DNA of 64,000 bases from Bimuria novae-zelandiae CBS 107.79 (GCA_010015655.1 ML976743.1:62001-126000), one strand, 5' to 3'; shown: positions 47,069-58,530, counted from the first letter of the stretch. Numbers and translations are program-made. Notes: a model not told the origin generated them from the letters alone.

Positions 47069-48025
47069 ATGGCAAGCAGAATAGGATACTCTCGCATCAC
47101 CGCCAGCGATGGATGCGAACTCGCCTTCCAGTCTTCGCAGCCTCTCGGCCCTGTATCTCCCCGAAAGGATTATAACACTCTCACTATTCTCATTCACGGT
47201 TTCTCCGGCTCATCGTTGTACTTCCAGCGCAACTACGAAGCACTTTCATACAACACTTGGGTAATAGCCCTTGATCTCCGTGGCCACGGCGAGTCTGGAC
47301 GCCCAAAAGGTGGATATCACGTCGCCCGCTTAGCTGCAGACCTAAAGGAGCTCGTCATGCACGTGAAAAGCGGGGTTCCAGAAGTTCAGATCATCCCCGT
47401 GGGCTGCTCAATCGGTGCTGCGGTCTTATGGACCTATGTCGAGCTGTTCAGCGACGACGACTTCACCGGTATGGTCTTTGTCGACCAGGCTCCCCTGCAG
47501 GATCGCTCTGCGTTTGACGACTGGGATGAATCGAAGGCGCACCGAGGATGCTTTGATGAGAAGTCGATGCTGGGCGCGCAGGAAGCGTGGACAAAGGATC
47601 CGGAAGGGGCGTTCAAGGGGCTTGTAGCGGATTGCTTGGGATATCGGTATCAGCCGCTTCCAGACGATGATGTGAGCGATGAACGCAGAGCCAGTGATGA
47701 GGAGTTCTTCACGAGCCAGAGCCGGAGATGCGACACAACTTGGCTAGCTAGACTGTTGGCCGACCACACCAGATATGATCATAGGGAAGCTTGTGAACAG
47801 ATCAAGGTGCCTGTACTGGTCATGGCTGGGAAAAGGACAGGCTGTTTCCCTTTGGAGGGCATGAAGGAAACTGTCCGGAGAGTCGAGAAGGGACAAAAAG
47901 AACGAGAGAGAGAGCATTTACCCAAGTGGTCCGTATTCGAGAGCGGGCATTGGTTGTTCTGGGAAGAGCCGGAAAGATTCAATGAAGAGATCAGGCAGTT
48001 CATTGCGGAGTCAAAAACGCGATGA
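47069..48025 (+). CDS. Alpha/beta hydrolase
   Basis: This 318-residue frame starts at ATG 47,069 (MASRIGYSRITASDGCELAF); the open frame begins earlier, inside transposon-end sequence, so this start is preferred. Family features: LTILIHGFSGSSLYFQRNYE (oxyanion region), IALDLRGHGESGRP, the nucleophile elbow VGCSIGAAV (Ser in G-x-S-x-G), VPVLVMAG, and the catalytic His in FESGHWLFWEEPERF. There is no signal peptide, so it is probably cytosolic. The substrate is unknown; the fold also covers esterases, epoxide hydrolases and haloperoxidase-like enzymes. The frame is intact despite the inverted-repeat element 67 bp upstream. Confidence 0.88.
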   Translation: MASRIGYSRITASDGCELAFQSSQPLGPVSPRKDYNTLTILIHGFSGSSLYFQRNYEALSYNTWVIALDLRGHGESGRPKGGYHVARLAADLKELVMHVKSGVPEVQIIPVGCSIGAAVLWTYVELFSDDDFTGMVFVDQAPLQDRSAFDDWDESKAHRGCFDEKSMLGAQEAWTKDPEGAFKGLVADCLGYRYQPLPDDDVSDERRASDEEFFTSQSRRCDTTWLARLLADHTRYDHREACEQIKVPVLVMAGKRTGCFPLEGMKETVRRVEKGQKEREREHLPKWSVFESGHWLFWEEPERFNEEIRQFIAESKTR

Positions 48026-48222
48026 GGCAGAACAAGGGCATATAGATCATTTGCTTCGGTAGCTTTAGGATACCTCCTGTATTCGGTGATGGACCATCCC
48101 GATGCGCCGGTGTGGAATTCTGTACGAGTGCTGCGCCATGATTAGTGCTGACTTCGCGTACCTTTCCTCGTATAAAATCCGCCCCACCTATTTCACTTAC
48201 ACTTACACGACCTTATCACCCC

Positions 48223-49208
48223 ATGGCAGAAGCCGGTCCCCAACAATTACCAGCTGCTCAGTCTGTACACCATGAACTACGCAACGCCGAGAACAGCGCC
48301 GCATTCTTGCTTGACCATCTCTCGGAGAGGCGCAACGATAGCTTGCGCATACTAGATGCGGGCGCAGGTTCCGGAACAATTACCGTTTCTTTCGCAAAGG
48401 CCTTCCCAAACGCGCAAGTCACTGGCGTGGATATCAGGTCGGATATACTACCACGTGCTAGGGCTGTCGCGGAAACAGCTGGCGTGAAGAACATCGAGTT
48501 CCAACAGGCAGATCTGTTCAAGCTGCCCTTCGACGACGCCAGCTTTGATGTTACATTTTGCCACCAGGTCTTGACGCACGTCAAAGCACCTGAGGCAGCA
48601 CTTCGCGAGATGCTGAGAGTAACGAAGGATGAAGGTACGTGTCTGCTTCATGGAGATCGCACAGTGCTCCATTGACCAATTTCCTTGTTTTTTAACAGGT
48701 GTCGTCGCGGTAAGAGAAGGCGATTATGATACAGAAGCCATATGGCCGAACTTGTCCGGTCTGGTCAAGTTCCACGGCCTCGCTGCCAGCGTCATGGAGG
48801 GCGGCGGAGGAACAACGACAGCTGGAAGGCAACTCGTGTCGTGGGCCCTCAACGCCGGAGTCAACCGAAGCCAGGTAGGATACATGATCACCATGTGCAA
48901 AGCCAATGTTGAATTCTTCAGATAACTGCCAGCTTCAGTAGTTGGTCGTATCATACCCCAACGGACAAGCAAATTTGGGGTATGTATCACGTAACCTGTT
49001 CCCGAAGTATCAAGTTGGTTAATATCGTCCGTCTCTAGCCCAGGGTCTTATCACCCATATCAAGCGTGGGCCTATGCATGAGAGGGGAATTGGAGCCGGG
49101 TGGACCGCGGATGATCTTGATGACATGGCCACGGCTTGGGAGGATTGGGCAGCCCGGGAGGATTCAAGTCTTTCTATGCTACACGGGGAAATTATTGTAA
49201 AGAAGTAG
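48223..49208 (+). CDS. SAM-dependent methyltransferase (UbiE/COQ5-like class I), four exons
   Basis: Exons by eye: 48,223-48,634, 48,699-48,874, 48,922-48,979 and 49,039-49,208, giving 271 residues. Each intron (64, 47 and 59 nt) has GT-AG ends and the joins keep frame. The start MAEAGPQQLPAAQSVHHELR follows a TATAAAA-like stretch (about 48,171). Motif I is RILDAGAGSGTITVSFAKAF, then VTGVDIRSDILPRARAVAE and the post-motif FDVTFCHQVLTHVKAPEAAL. The tail reads GLITHIKRGPMHERGIGAGW and ends EIIVKK. Its substrate cannot be told; relatives act on small molecules. It is transcribed in the same direction as the hydrolase 197 bp upstream. Confidence 0.85.
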
Positions 49209-49789
49209 CATGAAGACTATGGATTGTGCTAGGCAAGCAAAGCTAGACTTGCAAAGATAATATTCCATGCGGAAATGCACCATTACTGCGTAAGCTCAAA
49301 TAGTTCTCATAGCGGGAAATCACCGGCTCACTCATGGCACTGACCCCTCGGTTCACCTTTAATAGAAAGGATATTCCACTGGTACGCATAATGCCTACGT
49401 TCAAGCGCTATAGTTTAGACATTTTCTATATGCCTTGCATGTCTCGCCGAGGAAATGGCTTCACACCGCGGTGCCACGATGAGAAAATATATCCCACGTC
49501 ATTCAGCAAGGACTCATGATTTTGACTGGACCTGCATCTAGCGGAATGCGCCTTTCCAGAGATTTCGCTCCCAATAACTGTGGGCGGGCGGGCAGGCAGG
49601 CATATGAGGACAACAAGCTGTATTACTATCTGCAGAAAAGAGTGTGTGGAGTGAGGAGTCTGCTGTTGAGCAGAGAGTGAAGAAGCGAGAGCTTTTGTTG
49701 AGTCCCTAGTCCGTGCACCCAGGTAGCACCTTCCATGTATACCACCTCTGACCTCAAGTCACGTGGCTACACCTGTAGACCTATTCATG
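49209..49789. other. Intergenic
   Basis: No gene is supported. A short G-C stretch (GGGCGGGCGGGCAGGCAGGC near 49,584) stands out. Confidence 0.4.
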
Positions 49790-50143
49790 GAGCTGGATCA
49801 GCGTCTTCCAGAGTCGTTTTCTCTGTTACGCTTCCTGGGATTCATACTCGCTTACGGCATCGATACCAGCGAGGTCTTCCGGATGCGCGCGCATATCCCG
49901 GATACAGTATTTGCGTACGTGATGAACGTGACTAGTGGGTATACCGATTGGCTTATTCCTGCCATTGAGGGACAGCGGGTTAGGAACGGTCTGGCCTTGC
50001 CACCGGAAAATATGATTATGAATGCCTGCTTTTTCCACCAGGGTGGGGAGGTAAGTTTTCGGATGTTTGCATTGTTCTACGCGCAGTTGACTGATTGCCT
50101 ATAGTGTCAACTACAGAATCTCCACTTGGGAGTGCGGCCGTAA
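49790..50143 (+). CDS. Small hypothetical protein
   Basis: I do not recognise it. A possible two-exon gene: MELDQRLPESFSLLRFLGFI from ATG 49,790, through YTDWLIPAIEGQRVRNGLAL, to HQGGE, then an intron 50,050-50,104 (GTAAGT...TATAG) and a short last exon ending at TAA 50,141-50,143. It would be about 99 residues. No motif or membrane segment is visible. It could be a fragment of a larger lost gene. Confidence 0.35.
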
Positions 50144-50831
50144 GCAGCTCCTGTTGCGCGATCCTGGAGTAGCCGCACGTCAATTCAGGAACCATGAATC
50201 GGCTTTGTCTCACATGGAAGTAATCACTTTATGGCAGTGGACCAAACTTTTAGGTACAAAGTAGATGCAGTCAGCTACTGTATTGCTCGTCTAGGGGTAA
50301 CACACAGGACTAAGACATCTCTAATAGAACTGTCTTACCCGTCCTTGTACTTTCACGGTCGGGGAAGTATAGATTGATTGGAAGATGACATTATTCCTAG
50401 AGGAGTGGGGACGGCATGACAGTGTATCTTCCCAAAGTTATACGGCCTATGCTAGCCACGAATTCAAGTGTTACAAGCCGAAGCCATGGGTTTCAGAAAC
50501 ATGCTAGGAAGTACTTTAACGTGATGTGGGCGTTGAGAAGACCACCACATAACGCTCAAGCCTTGTACGCAGTTTACGAACGAGTGCAAAATCGTGGTAA
50601 CGGTTCATCAATTACCGCGTGCCGGCCATTTAGCTGCATTTTCCACCCATATCCCAAGACTTCAACTTGCTACATCAGCGATGACGATTACCGCGACCAA
50701 CAACGCCATACCCGAGATGATCACTATGTTCCCGTATATTCACTTTGATGAAGTCATTCATAAGCTGAATTGGTTCATGGTAGTCTAGCCATCGAACGTA
50801 GCTCATGATTTGGCGGGAAGCTTCGCAGCTG
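50144..50831. other. Intergenic, nothing recognised
   Basis: Only short overlapping frames occur, none with a recognisable motif or codon pattern. Confidence 0.4.
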
Positions 50832-51745
50832 TTATTGATTAGCAAAAGAATCAGACGCGCAGACGGATGGAGACCTACACTTGGGATGCGTCTCTGCGGA
50901 ACTATCATGCCACAAGCAACCGGACATGCAAAATTCGCTCTCGTCGCTGTCCTTTCCTTGGTCCTTGTCCAAATCGTGACCCATCATTGCGCAGTAGAAC
51001 ATACCCGAGAGGATCAACCGCGGAATGTGCTCTTCGTTGATCGTGATAGATTGGAGAGGCGCACACGCAGTGAGAATGTTGGTGATCATGTTCAAAAGTA
51101 CGCAACCATCAGGCAAACGACTATCAAGGTATCCCAGTAAGTCGATGGGAAACTGGAGTTCGTCCGAGATCTTTGCGAACAGGAGACTTATGACCACGTC
51201 CTGGATCTGCGTGGCCAGGCGCATGTCGGCAAAGATGTACAGGTCGAAGACGATCTTGAACAACAGATTGACGACGGTCTCACGCTCGAAGATGACCACA
51301 TCATTCGACTGGCGCAGTTGCAGCTGCTTGGAGTCTTGGTCGTAGCGTTGGATGAATACGTGGTCCAAAACCAACGGCATGCCCTCATACAGGCGACCAG
51401 AATACATATACGAATGCACAAGCCGAAAGATCTAAAGGATCGTAAGCGATGTAGAACATAGTTTGCGCTGATCCTAACTTACTGCGGGGTCATCTTCGTC
51501 TAACGTGATGATGCCGATCTGAGACTCAACAGATTCTCCATTCATTGCGCCCCCGAAAGGACGGGCAATAATGCGCCAGCACTCCTCTGTGGACGTGAAA
51601 AATCTCCTCGAGAGACTGGCCTACGATGACTTGTACCATGTCACCGTACGCGGTGCTTCGACGTGGTTAGCAAGTCGTCTGGAGGAGCTTTCTCATACTT
51701 ACACTGGTAGCTTGGGTAGAGTGTTCAGGTAGTAAGTCGGTGTCG
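50832..51745 (-). pseudogene. BTB/POZ-domain gene, probably broken
   Basis: Reading from about 51,660 gives VIVGQSLEEIFHVHRGVLAH and YCPSFRG, then after a 1-bp shift NGESVESQIGIITLDEDDPA, an intron (GTAAGT at about 51,480) and VHSYMYSGRLYEGMPLVLDH. Further on LLFKIVFDLYIFADMRLATQ resembles the segment after BTB domains in this fungal family. This is the usual layout: F-x-VH-x2-L, then IxLxDDDP-x3-xxLxYxYTGxY, then VYxLADKYxxxxL. BTB proteins act as adaptors, for example of Cullin-3 ligases. It is a neighbour and likely paralogue of the BTB gene at 52,299-53,311. Confidence 0.6.
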
Positions 51746-52298
51746 TTACATGCCTAAGTCGCCTCAGGGTGCGTTGATTCGGACGAATCTCCACTGGTGG
51801 AGCCGACATGTTGGGTGCATGGATTTGACGGTGGATTCTTCCGGAGCTTCGTTTCTCCGGTCGCTTTCAGGTGAATGTGAAGTGAGGCCTCGCAAGGTTC
51901 CGACGGTGTACCTTGGTGCAACTTAGAACTCCAAACAATGTACCTGAATAGAGTTGTCTGTTTCGTTGCGCAGAAGCTGTGAGATGCACAAGTGGCGTAG
52001 ACGGCGAAGTTTGTAAGCAGATGGAGTGGAGAAAGAGCGACCAGTCTTGGCGCACCTGTCGTACAACCCCAGTCGCACGGTGCATCTTCTCTAAAAGCAA
52101 ACAATCCTGCAAAGTGGCAGCTTAGAGCTCTGAACCAGGGATATCAAACAATATTACGTTCACCAATCAACCGCCTGTAGCTCAGCCAAATCGTCCGCAT
52201 ACCTCCTGTGTCACCATGGGTATCAAACGCTATTTCCAGAGCCTTTAAACCAATCGCCCATGAGCTGACCACCCCGTCTCGGCCCGCTCTCAGCGCAT
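51746..52298. other. Intergenic between two BTB genes
   Basis: No supported gene. Short frames near 51,754-52,112 show no motif. Confidence 0.4.
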
Positions 52299-53311
52299 CT
52301 ACCCGCGCTTCTCATACTTCTCCATACACCCCTTCACGCCCCTCTGCCTAACCAACCTCTCAAACACCTTCCTATCATGCACCGCATTACACAGCCCAAC
52401 ATGCCTATGCCTCAAGCAAAACGTAAAATACAACTCCGCCCTACCCTTCACAGTATCCCCTCCCACTGCCCGCGTCACCGGAAACAAAGTCAGCACCGTA
52501 TCATTGGCGCGATTCATAGCCGCATGCACGACGCTCGGGATCTCCGCATGGTACTTCATGACCACCGCCGGGTCGACGAAGGACGCCATAAGGTGCGCGA
52601 TGCACTGGATGAGCTGGTCGTTCTCGGCGGTGTTGGCCGCGGCGTGGGCGAGCAGGGTGACGGGGATCTTGCAGGACATGCGGATCTTGAACATAGTGAG
52701 GGTGAGGGCGACGTCTTGGAGTTGGGGCGCCATGCGGTAGTCGGCGAAGATGTAGAGGTCGATGAAGACCTTGAACGTCAACGGGATCGAATCTTTCCAG
52801 TATGTCGAGGCGGGATCCTGCGGCTCCTGGCCGAGGTAGAGTTCGATTGGGCGTTTCTGGGGGCGCGAGAGGAGCGCGATGGTCATGGTCTCGGGTTTGG
52901 TCATGCTTGCGTAGTGCTTGCCTGTGTAGAAGAAGTTGTAGAAGAGCTAGATGATGTGCAGGTCGGTGTCCTTGAGCTCTACGACGCCGTCCTAGGCTTC
53001 GGCGTAGGCGTTGTTGGAGAATTCGCGGTCGAATACTTTGGAGTCATGGCGGAGAAGACCTTGTGACATATGAAGTCTTTGACGTTGTCGCCGCTACCGA
53101 CGTTGACAGTGACGACTTCGTCGTAGGCGCCGAACGGAGGTTCGTGCACGAATGCCGGACATAGTCGCTCGTGCATGTCAGGCAGCATAAACCTGATCGC
53201 GCTGTTGACGGGGTTGCTACCGAAAGAGATTTGTGGTTTGGCGAGAACTTTGGCCGTAGACGATCCAGTGGAAGTAGACGGAGCATTCGCAGCATTCGAA
53301 TTGGACGCCAT
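52299..53311 (-). pseudogene. BTB/POZ-domain gene with one frameshift and two TAG stops
   Basis: It starts MASNSNAANAPSTSTGSSTA at 53,311. The BTB core reads VVTVNVGSGDNVKDFICHKV, then shifts frame near 53,040 and continues DREFSNNAYAEA, DGVVELKDTDLHII and LFYNFFYTGKHYASM, with TAG codons at about 52,994 and 52,949. The rest, KVFIDLYIFADYRMAPQLQD to the stop at 52,299, is open. Both TAGs can be CAG-to-TAG changes. Two paralogous BTB genes in tandem on the same strand suggest a local duplication followed by decay. Confidence 0.78.
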
Positions 53312-53903
53312 TGTGGCCTGTCAAATCGACGGCAAAGAAAAGATAACGACAAAATGAGCCTCCTTGCGTTTGGCAATCGATGGGTTAGTGGTGTTCGTAG
53401 TTCGCGACCTGAAGGTTGAGTAATCAAGAGTGTGTTGGAGAAGCCGCAGCAAGTGGCTGCGTCTATATACGGCGGAGGAGCAGCTTTGGCGCGTGACGCC
53501 CCCTGCACGGAGCCTCTCCTTTCGAGTGATGTTGAGCCCCGCATGAGCCTGTGCACGAGACAACGGAATTCAAGCTGTAGTTGTCCCGAGCGACTTTCAC
53601 ACATAGAGGGTGAGCCAAGGGTATGTGTTAATGGAGGCCCGCGAGTGGAAGGTACGAGACCAGAGGGGGATCGAGCATGAAATTAAAAAGGAAACAGCAT
53701 ATAAAGAAGCCGCAGCAAACTTTGTTTTTCAATGGCGTGCAATGTACATACGGGTGAGCAGAGGTCGATCGCTTCGCCTTTGCATGTTAGTTGAAGGGAA
53801 CGCACCATATCTTTCAAGCGACCACACACCCAACGTGCAGTCTTCAAGACAAACGAAATCTGATTCCGAGTTATATACACACGTGACGCACTGCGCGCAT
53901 AGT

Positions 53904-54501
53904 CTATTGGAATTCTTCTCCATACTTCCTCGCCTGCACACGTTAGCACATTCCTCACACCCATCCCACGATACCCCTCACTTACCCTCACAGCCCTCGG
54001 GCCTCCCAGCTCGACTTCCAGCCCGTCCTCGTACTGCTTCGGCACACTGATCCTATCCGGATAGTACAAGGCCACGATCCCGCACAAACCGAATACGGTA
54101 GCTACGAAGGTGCCCAGGAGCACACCGCCCCACCCGGGCGTGAAGTGATCGTAGTCGTGCAGCGCAAGCGCACCCTGGATATCGTTGTCCTCGTGGACGG
54201 GTTCGCCATAGTTTCGGCGGTCCTGCTTGTCCCACCAGTCGGCGTAGGGGTCGCGCTTGTTGCGCAGCTCGGCGGGCGGGTTGATGTAGCCGCCGTTCTG
54301 CTGCTGTCAGCGTCTATAGCCGGATTTAGAGGCTTCCAGCCGGCGTACCATGTTCGGGTCGGTGCTGTCATTGTGCTCGACTTCGGCAAGGGCGGGCCCG
54401 AGGGCGGTGCGGACTTGCTGGATGAACTGCGGGCGGCGGGCAATATGGGGTGCGACGGCGTGGGCCGGCAGGCGGGCCGCTGCAATGCGCCGGGAGAGCA
54501 T
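53904..54501 (-). CDS. NADH:ubiquinone oxidoreductase subunit NDUFB8 (ASHI), three exons
   Basis: Accessory subunit of mitochondrial complex I in the inner membrane. Exons by eye: 54,349-54,501, 53,986-54,297 and 53,904-53,933, total 164 residues, with introns of 51 and 52 nt. The start MLSRRIAAARLPAHAVAPHI is an Arg-rich mitochondrial presequence. The body reads DPNM|NGGYINPPAELRNKRDPY, ADWWDKQDRRNYGEPVHEDN, then a membrane helix LLGTFVATVFGLCGIVALYY, and ELGGPRAVR|ARKYGEEFQ. The in-frame TGA near 54,308 lies inside intron 1 and is not a lesion. Intron 2 has a CTAAC branch site near its 3' end. Confidence 0.9.
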
Positions 54502-54705
54502 TCTAGGCGGCCGTTAGAAGGTCGGAGGCGGTAATTGGGGTGGTGGCATACGTAGTGGCGCGATTGTAGGCTTTCGATGTGTGAGGAGCTTGACGTGAGG
54601 TTCACGGTGACGATGCCGAACGAGCTGTCGCGAGCTGACTAAGCACATGCTGATTGGTTGGGTATCTAGGTAAGTGCACCAACAACCTCCTCTATTATCA
54701 ACTTC

Positions 54706-54915
54706 TGTCGCGGTGAGGCAGAGCGGACAGTACGCAGTGGAAAAGATTATGGGAATGAACTGAGGGTGTACTATCTAGAAGCTGCAGAGTATTGTAAGTA
54801 CACGAACGTAAACAGCGCTAGTCCTAGACAGGTATAGCCCTCTCACAAAGGTGAGTAGCCACCATGTAGAAGTAGGTGCAACTATCTCGTAAGGTAAGAG
54901 CCATAAACCATGACA
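54706..54915 (-). repeat. Solo copia LTR (210 bp), not RIPed, 205 bp upstream of NDUFB8
   Basis: It starts TGTCGCGGTGAGGCAGAGC and ends AACCATGACA, flanked by ACTTC on both sides (54,701-54,705 and 54,916-54,920). It aligns with the LTRs at 38,607, 43,869 and 10,981. CA and TG are largely intact. The interior is absent, so it is a solo LTR. Confidence 0.93.
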
Positions 54916-54920
54916 ACTTC

Positions 54921-55379
54921 TGTATCATATTAAATCAAAACGCATGTGTTCTTCTGGTAGTATCGTAATTCTCATCTTGTGTCCTACATCAGAATCAGAA
55001 ACCCCTAAGTATGTAGCAAGATGTCGAATACCATGTAGGCGGGCATCACAACGCGAGCAAAGCATCACAAATCTAATTAGGAAGTATTTTATCTAATTGG
55101 TCAGACTCATATCCCTGTGCTATGCCTTCGTTGCGGGGAAAATCTGCATTCCGCGGCCGTTTCCAACTGTAATACGTAGTTGAACTCTGGCCCTCAAGGC
55201 CCTGGTACGTATCGTACTTGACTGCGAGTCGACGAAAGTCGTGGGAGCTGAGCAAAGTATTGCCCAAGGGTATCGTGGTCGACTGCCCAGGTGAAGAACA
55301 GCCCATGTTGTGCATAGATGCCGGCTTGCAAGCCCAGTTGCTCTTGACTGCGTGATTTTGATATTTATTCTAGGGCTCC
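54921..55379. other. Intergenic, nothing recognised
   Basis: Short frames only, on the minus strand at 55,073-55,404. No motif is seen. Confidence 0.4.
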
Positions 55380-56593
55380 TTATGGTAAGTCGTCTTCTTC
55401 CCATCGTAACCTCAAATATGTGAGGCAGTTGAAGCCCTTTATCAAGATCGGTAGTAGCTCGAGTTTAAGGAAACGATTGTGGGCTTGGATGTCGAAATCG
55501 AGCTTTGTGGTCTGCGGGTTTGACCTTAGGAAGTTTGGATAGCCGTTGTCTTGCGGCAAAAACGGCGTCTCTCCTTCTGGTTCACCGTAGTGTTCCTGGT
55601 CTTCTGGTAGTGATTGTAGAATAAATGTTCGAAGTCGTGAGAGGCTCCTGCATTTGGCGGAAGAAATCGGGGATCTCTCCCATGCAGGTGGGGTCCACTT
55701 CAATAGAGCGCAGCGTACTCTAGTCACTAGGTTGAATGAGTTGGCGTAGCCAGGCAGTATCGATGTATGTCCTTGAACCGTTGCCATCGATGCTAAGGTC
55801 CGTGAGGTTTGGAAGTAATAGTCGTGTCTAAACAAGCCCAAGTTTGTTCGGAGCAACTGGCAGTAGATCCGATTATCGCCCACGTGAATGATTCCAGGGT
55901 CGCCGATGCGGCTTTTAATATGCTGAACACGAGCGGGGCAACTGTTCTGATCTCGGGTATGGTGTACTCTCAAACGATATCCAAATACAATTTCCTCAGT
56001 TTTCATCCCCTGGCGATGGTCTTCCGAATGAGCATGAATTCCTGGCCCACTTCAATGTTTTCTAAATGCGAGACTTTGACATCAGGCTGCGCAATCGCAT
56101 TGAAATCGTCCTCTTCCAATGTCATATCATCGCAGATCTCAAGATGTTCCAAATTTGGCATGATGAGGTGCGCCCAGAAAATGACGGAAATAATCTGACG
56201 CCAATAGGAACTGACTGCGATACGTTCCATCTCTCTAACCCTTTCTATGGGATCTTTGTCTCTGGGGGGATATCCCCTCTCGAAAATCCTTGGGACCATA
56301 GGTTCCCAGTAGAAATCGTGGGGCATTATAAGTCCTCGTATGTACGTTCCGACACGTAATCGTGGGTCTGTTTCATCGTAAATAGTGCGATGTTACCCTT
56401 CCAATCGTAGTTTATCCAAGAGGGCAAATGTCTCCTTATGGAAGTACAAAGACACGGTCTTGAATTGTCGTTGACGCGCTTGGTCAAGGCACCAATGGTT
56501 GACGAGTGCAAAGTTCTGTAAGTCTCGACCGGCAGGGATATGACGGACAACATCAATGATAAAATTCCGCGGGCAGTCGGCGAAGTAGGTCAT
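55380..56593 (-). pseudogene. F-box-like gene, decayed
   Basis: From ATG 56,593 it reads MTYFADCPRNFIIDVVRHIP, AGRDLQNFALVNHWCLDQAR and TVSLYFHKETFALLDKLRLE. This resembles an N-terminal F-box (binding Skp1 in SCF ubiquitin ligases) followed by leucine-rich segments. TAA at 56,393-56,395 interrupts a frame that then continues IYDETDPRLRVGTYIRGLIM and PNLEHLEICDDMTLEEDDFN to TGA at about 56,003. The C-terminal part to 55,380 lies in another frame, with LLPILIKGFNCLTYLRLRWE. The TAA fits CAA-to-TAA. The two TGA codons near 56,003 and 55,975 are CGA-to-TGA at best. The boundaries are approximate. Confidence 0.65.
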
Positions 56594-57471
56594 GTTCAGA
56601 AGACGACTTGTTCGTGTGGGCTTGGTCAAGCGGGATTGATTTCTGGGGGGATGTTGTTAATCCGTTGAATTTCTGATTGAAGGCCCATTTTTACATACCA
56701 TGGGCAAATTTAACATCTTCGTGAAGGATTATGATATGTGTGGTCATTGTTCAGATGAGCGACGTAGTGCAGCGGAACTGTGTAGAGTAGACCTTGGGAC
56801 GTCTGCAGTACAAAACAATCTGAGTTCTAAGCGTTGCATTGGGTGAAATACCTCATTCATGAGCGATATCAATACTTGTTCATGATGCGCATCCGGAGCG
56901 TGCTCCGCCGTTTGCGGCTGGCAGAACAAGGGTGCGGTGATGAAGTGGCTGACCTGTGGGGATCCTGGAATGCATGCTAAGCCTGCCAGCTTTTCTTTCA
57001 TTGTCTTTAACGACCCGAACAGATTATGCAGCATACTGTAATTAAGAAACGTAAAATAGTTATAGTAATAAAAGGGCGTGCTAGAATAAGTATAAAATAG
57101 GGTAGGTCATCACTGCCTGCATGGGGTCTCGGCGCCCATACTGCGTTCTTTCTCTGCGTTCATACACGGGACGAAAACCCCATGTAGCTCACATCTACCA
57201 ATAAAATAGGATAGAGATACGTGCGGTAAGGGCGTCGAAGGATTTTAGGCGGTAGCAACAATAGATACGATCTATCCTAGAACCACCCGCCAGTCCACCC
57301 AATTTGCTATCCTCTGCGTCACCTGAGTGTGGAATGCACTCGTCAGGTTTCAGTTATTCTCTATTCTCATCATCAACCCAGCTCTATGGAGGAAGGTCCA
57401 GGCGCATCAAAGCGCGCGGTCCACATCCCTCGCAAATTCTCGAAATGATATGGCGACAGTTGGAGAAGCGC
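56594..57471. other. Intergenic, possible F-box-family fragment at 56,744-57,034
   Basis: A minus-strand open stretch reads LFGSLKTMKEKLAGLACIPG and VLISLMNEVFHPMQRLELRL, which has the look of the leucine-rich part of fungal F-box-like proteins. It has no start context or neighbours that prove a gene. The rest shows nothing. Confidence 0.35.
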
Positions 57472-58530
57472 TTACAGTCCCCAAAACACCACCAAGCCTA
57501 GCACACAAGCTCTCAAGCCCCAACCAACTCCCAGCACATTTCCAGCTCCCACATGAACCACCGGCGTCTCGCCCATCAATGTCTTCGTATAACCCAACGT
57601 TGACTCCCAAACAGGAGCCGAACCCAGCGTATTCGACATCAACCGATCACTCCTTGCCTCATCTATCGTCCCATTGAAAACGATCGTCACATTACCTCCC
57701 AGAGCGCTCCCACTTTCCGAATAGCCCTGGTAGATACCCTTGATTTCTAACGATGCGCTCTCATTGCTGAATATTCCGCGAACTCTTGGCTCGGTGGTGA
57801 CACTCAGGTTAGACAAGACGGAGGACTGGTTTCCGAGGAGCGTGCCGTTGTATAAAGCTAGAGGGAGTGAGGCGCATTGAGTGTTGTTGAAGCGCAGAGC
57901 TTGGGCTGAGACATTGGGATTGTGGTAGCCTTGGAAGGAGTAGGTGAGTGCTGCATCGTGAGATGCGACGAGTTTCCAGGGCGGCGCGGCTGTTGGATCG
58001 TCCGGTCTGTCTTTTGTGTTCATCCTGCGACATATCAGTCTCGTACAATGTGGAAGCTGTGCAGGACCTACTGGACTGAGCTGATCTCCTGAATGTCTTC
58101 AGTCGAGCCATCATTCATGTTCTCGGACGGCAACAGATTCAATCCCTCCAACCATAATTTCAGGTTGAACGCAAGAGGATTCGCGCCAGTAGGGTTCTCT
58201 TGCAGAAGATATCCATTTGTCTGCGTCACCGCTAGGAGAGAGCTGTTGAAGGACACCACAATTGGCCCTTGCCCAACACAGGTACTACTCTGGATATTGT
58301 CTTGAGGCTGGAGTCTGATGGTCGTACTGCCATTATAATATCTGCGAAGCGATCAACTATGAGCTTATGGTGTATTGAATTACTCACGAGCCAGTCCACC
58401 GGTACAAATAATATATCAGGCCCGTGACGTTATCAGGACGCAAATTGGTCAGTGGATCGGTGCCGACTTCTTCAGAAGCGAGAATTCCCTGCAGCAGTGC
58501 AGCCAGAAGCAGCCAAGCCCTGCAACGCAT
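57472..58530 (-). CDS. Secreted, probably GPI-anchored hypothetical protein, three exons
   Basis: Exons by eye: 58,388-58,530, 58,072-58,341 and 57,472-58,024, total 321 residues. The introns (46 and 47 nt) have GT-AG ends and keep frame. It starts with a clear signal peptide, MRCRAWLLLAALLQGILASE, and has many N-glycosylation sequons (for example NGTLLGNQSSVLSNLS and VTIVFNGTI). It ends in a hydrophobic tail, GVGWGLRACVLGLVVFWGL, preceded by small residues, as for a GPI anchor. I recognise no enzymatic domain. The likely location is the cell wall or plasma membrane surface. Confidence 0.75.

Noticed and set aside
52170..52240. GCCTGTAGCTCAGCC resembles the start of a tRNA gene
   Set aside because: No complete cloverleaf, B box or matching acceptor stem follows.
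52377..53066. A 229-codon + strand frame rich in Val, Glu and Asp
   Set aside because: It is antisense to the BTB gene; the composition is that of a complementary-strand shadow.
54301..54312. In-frame TGA that seemed to break NDUFB8
   Set aside because: It falls within a 51-nt GT-AG intron. Splicing restores the family sequence DPNM-NGGYINPP.
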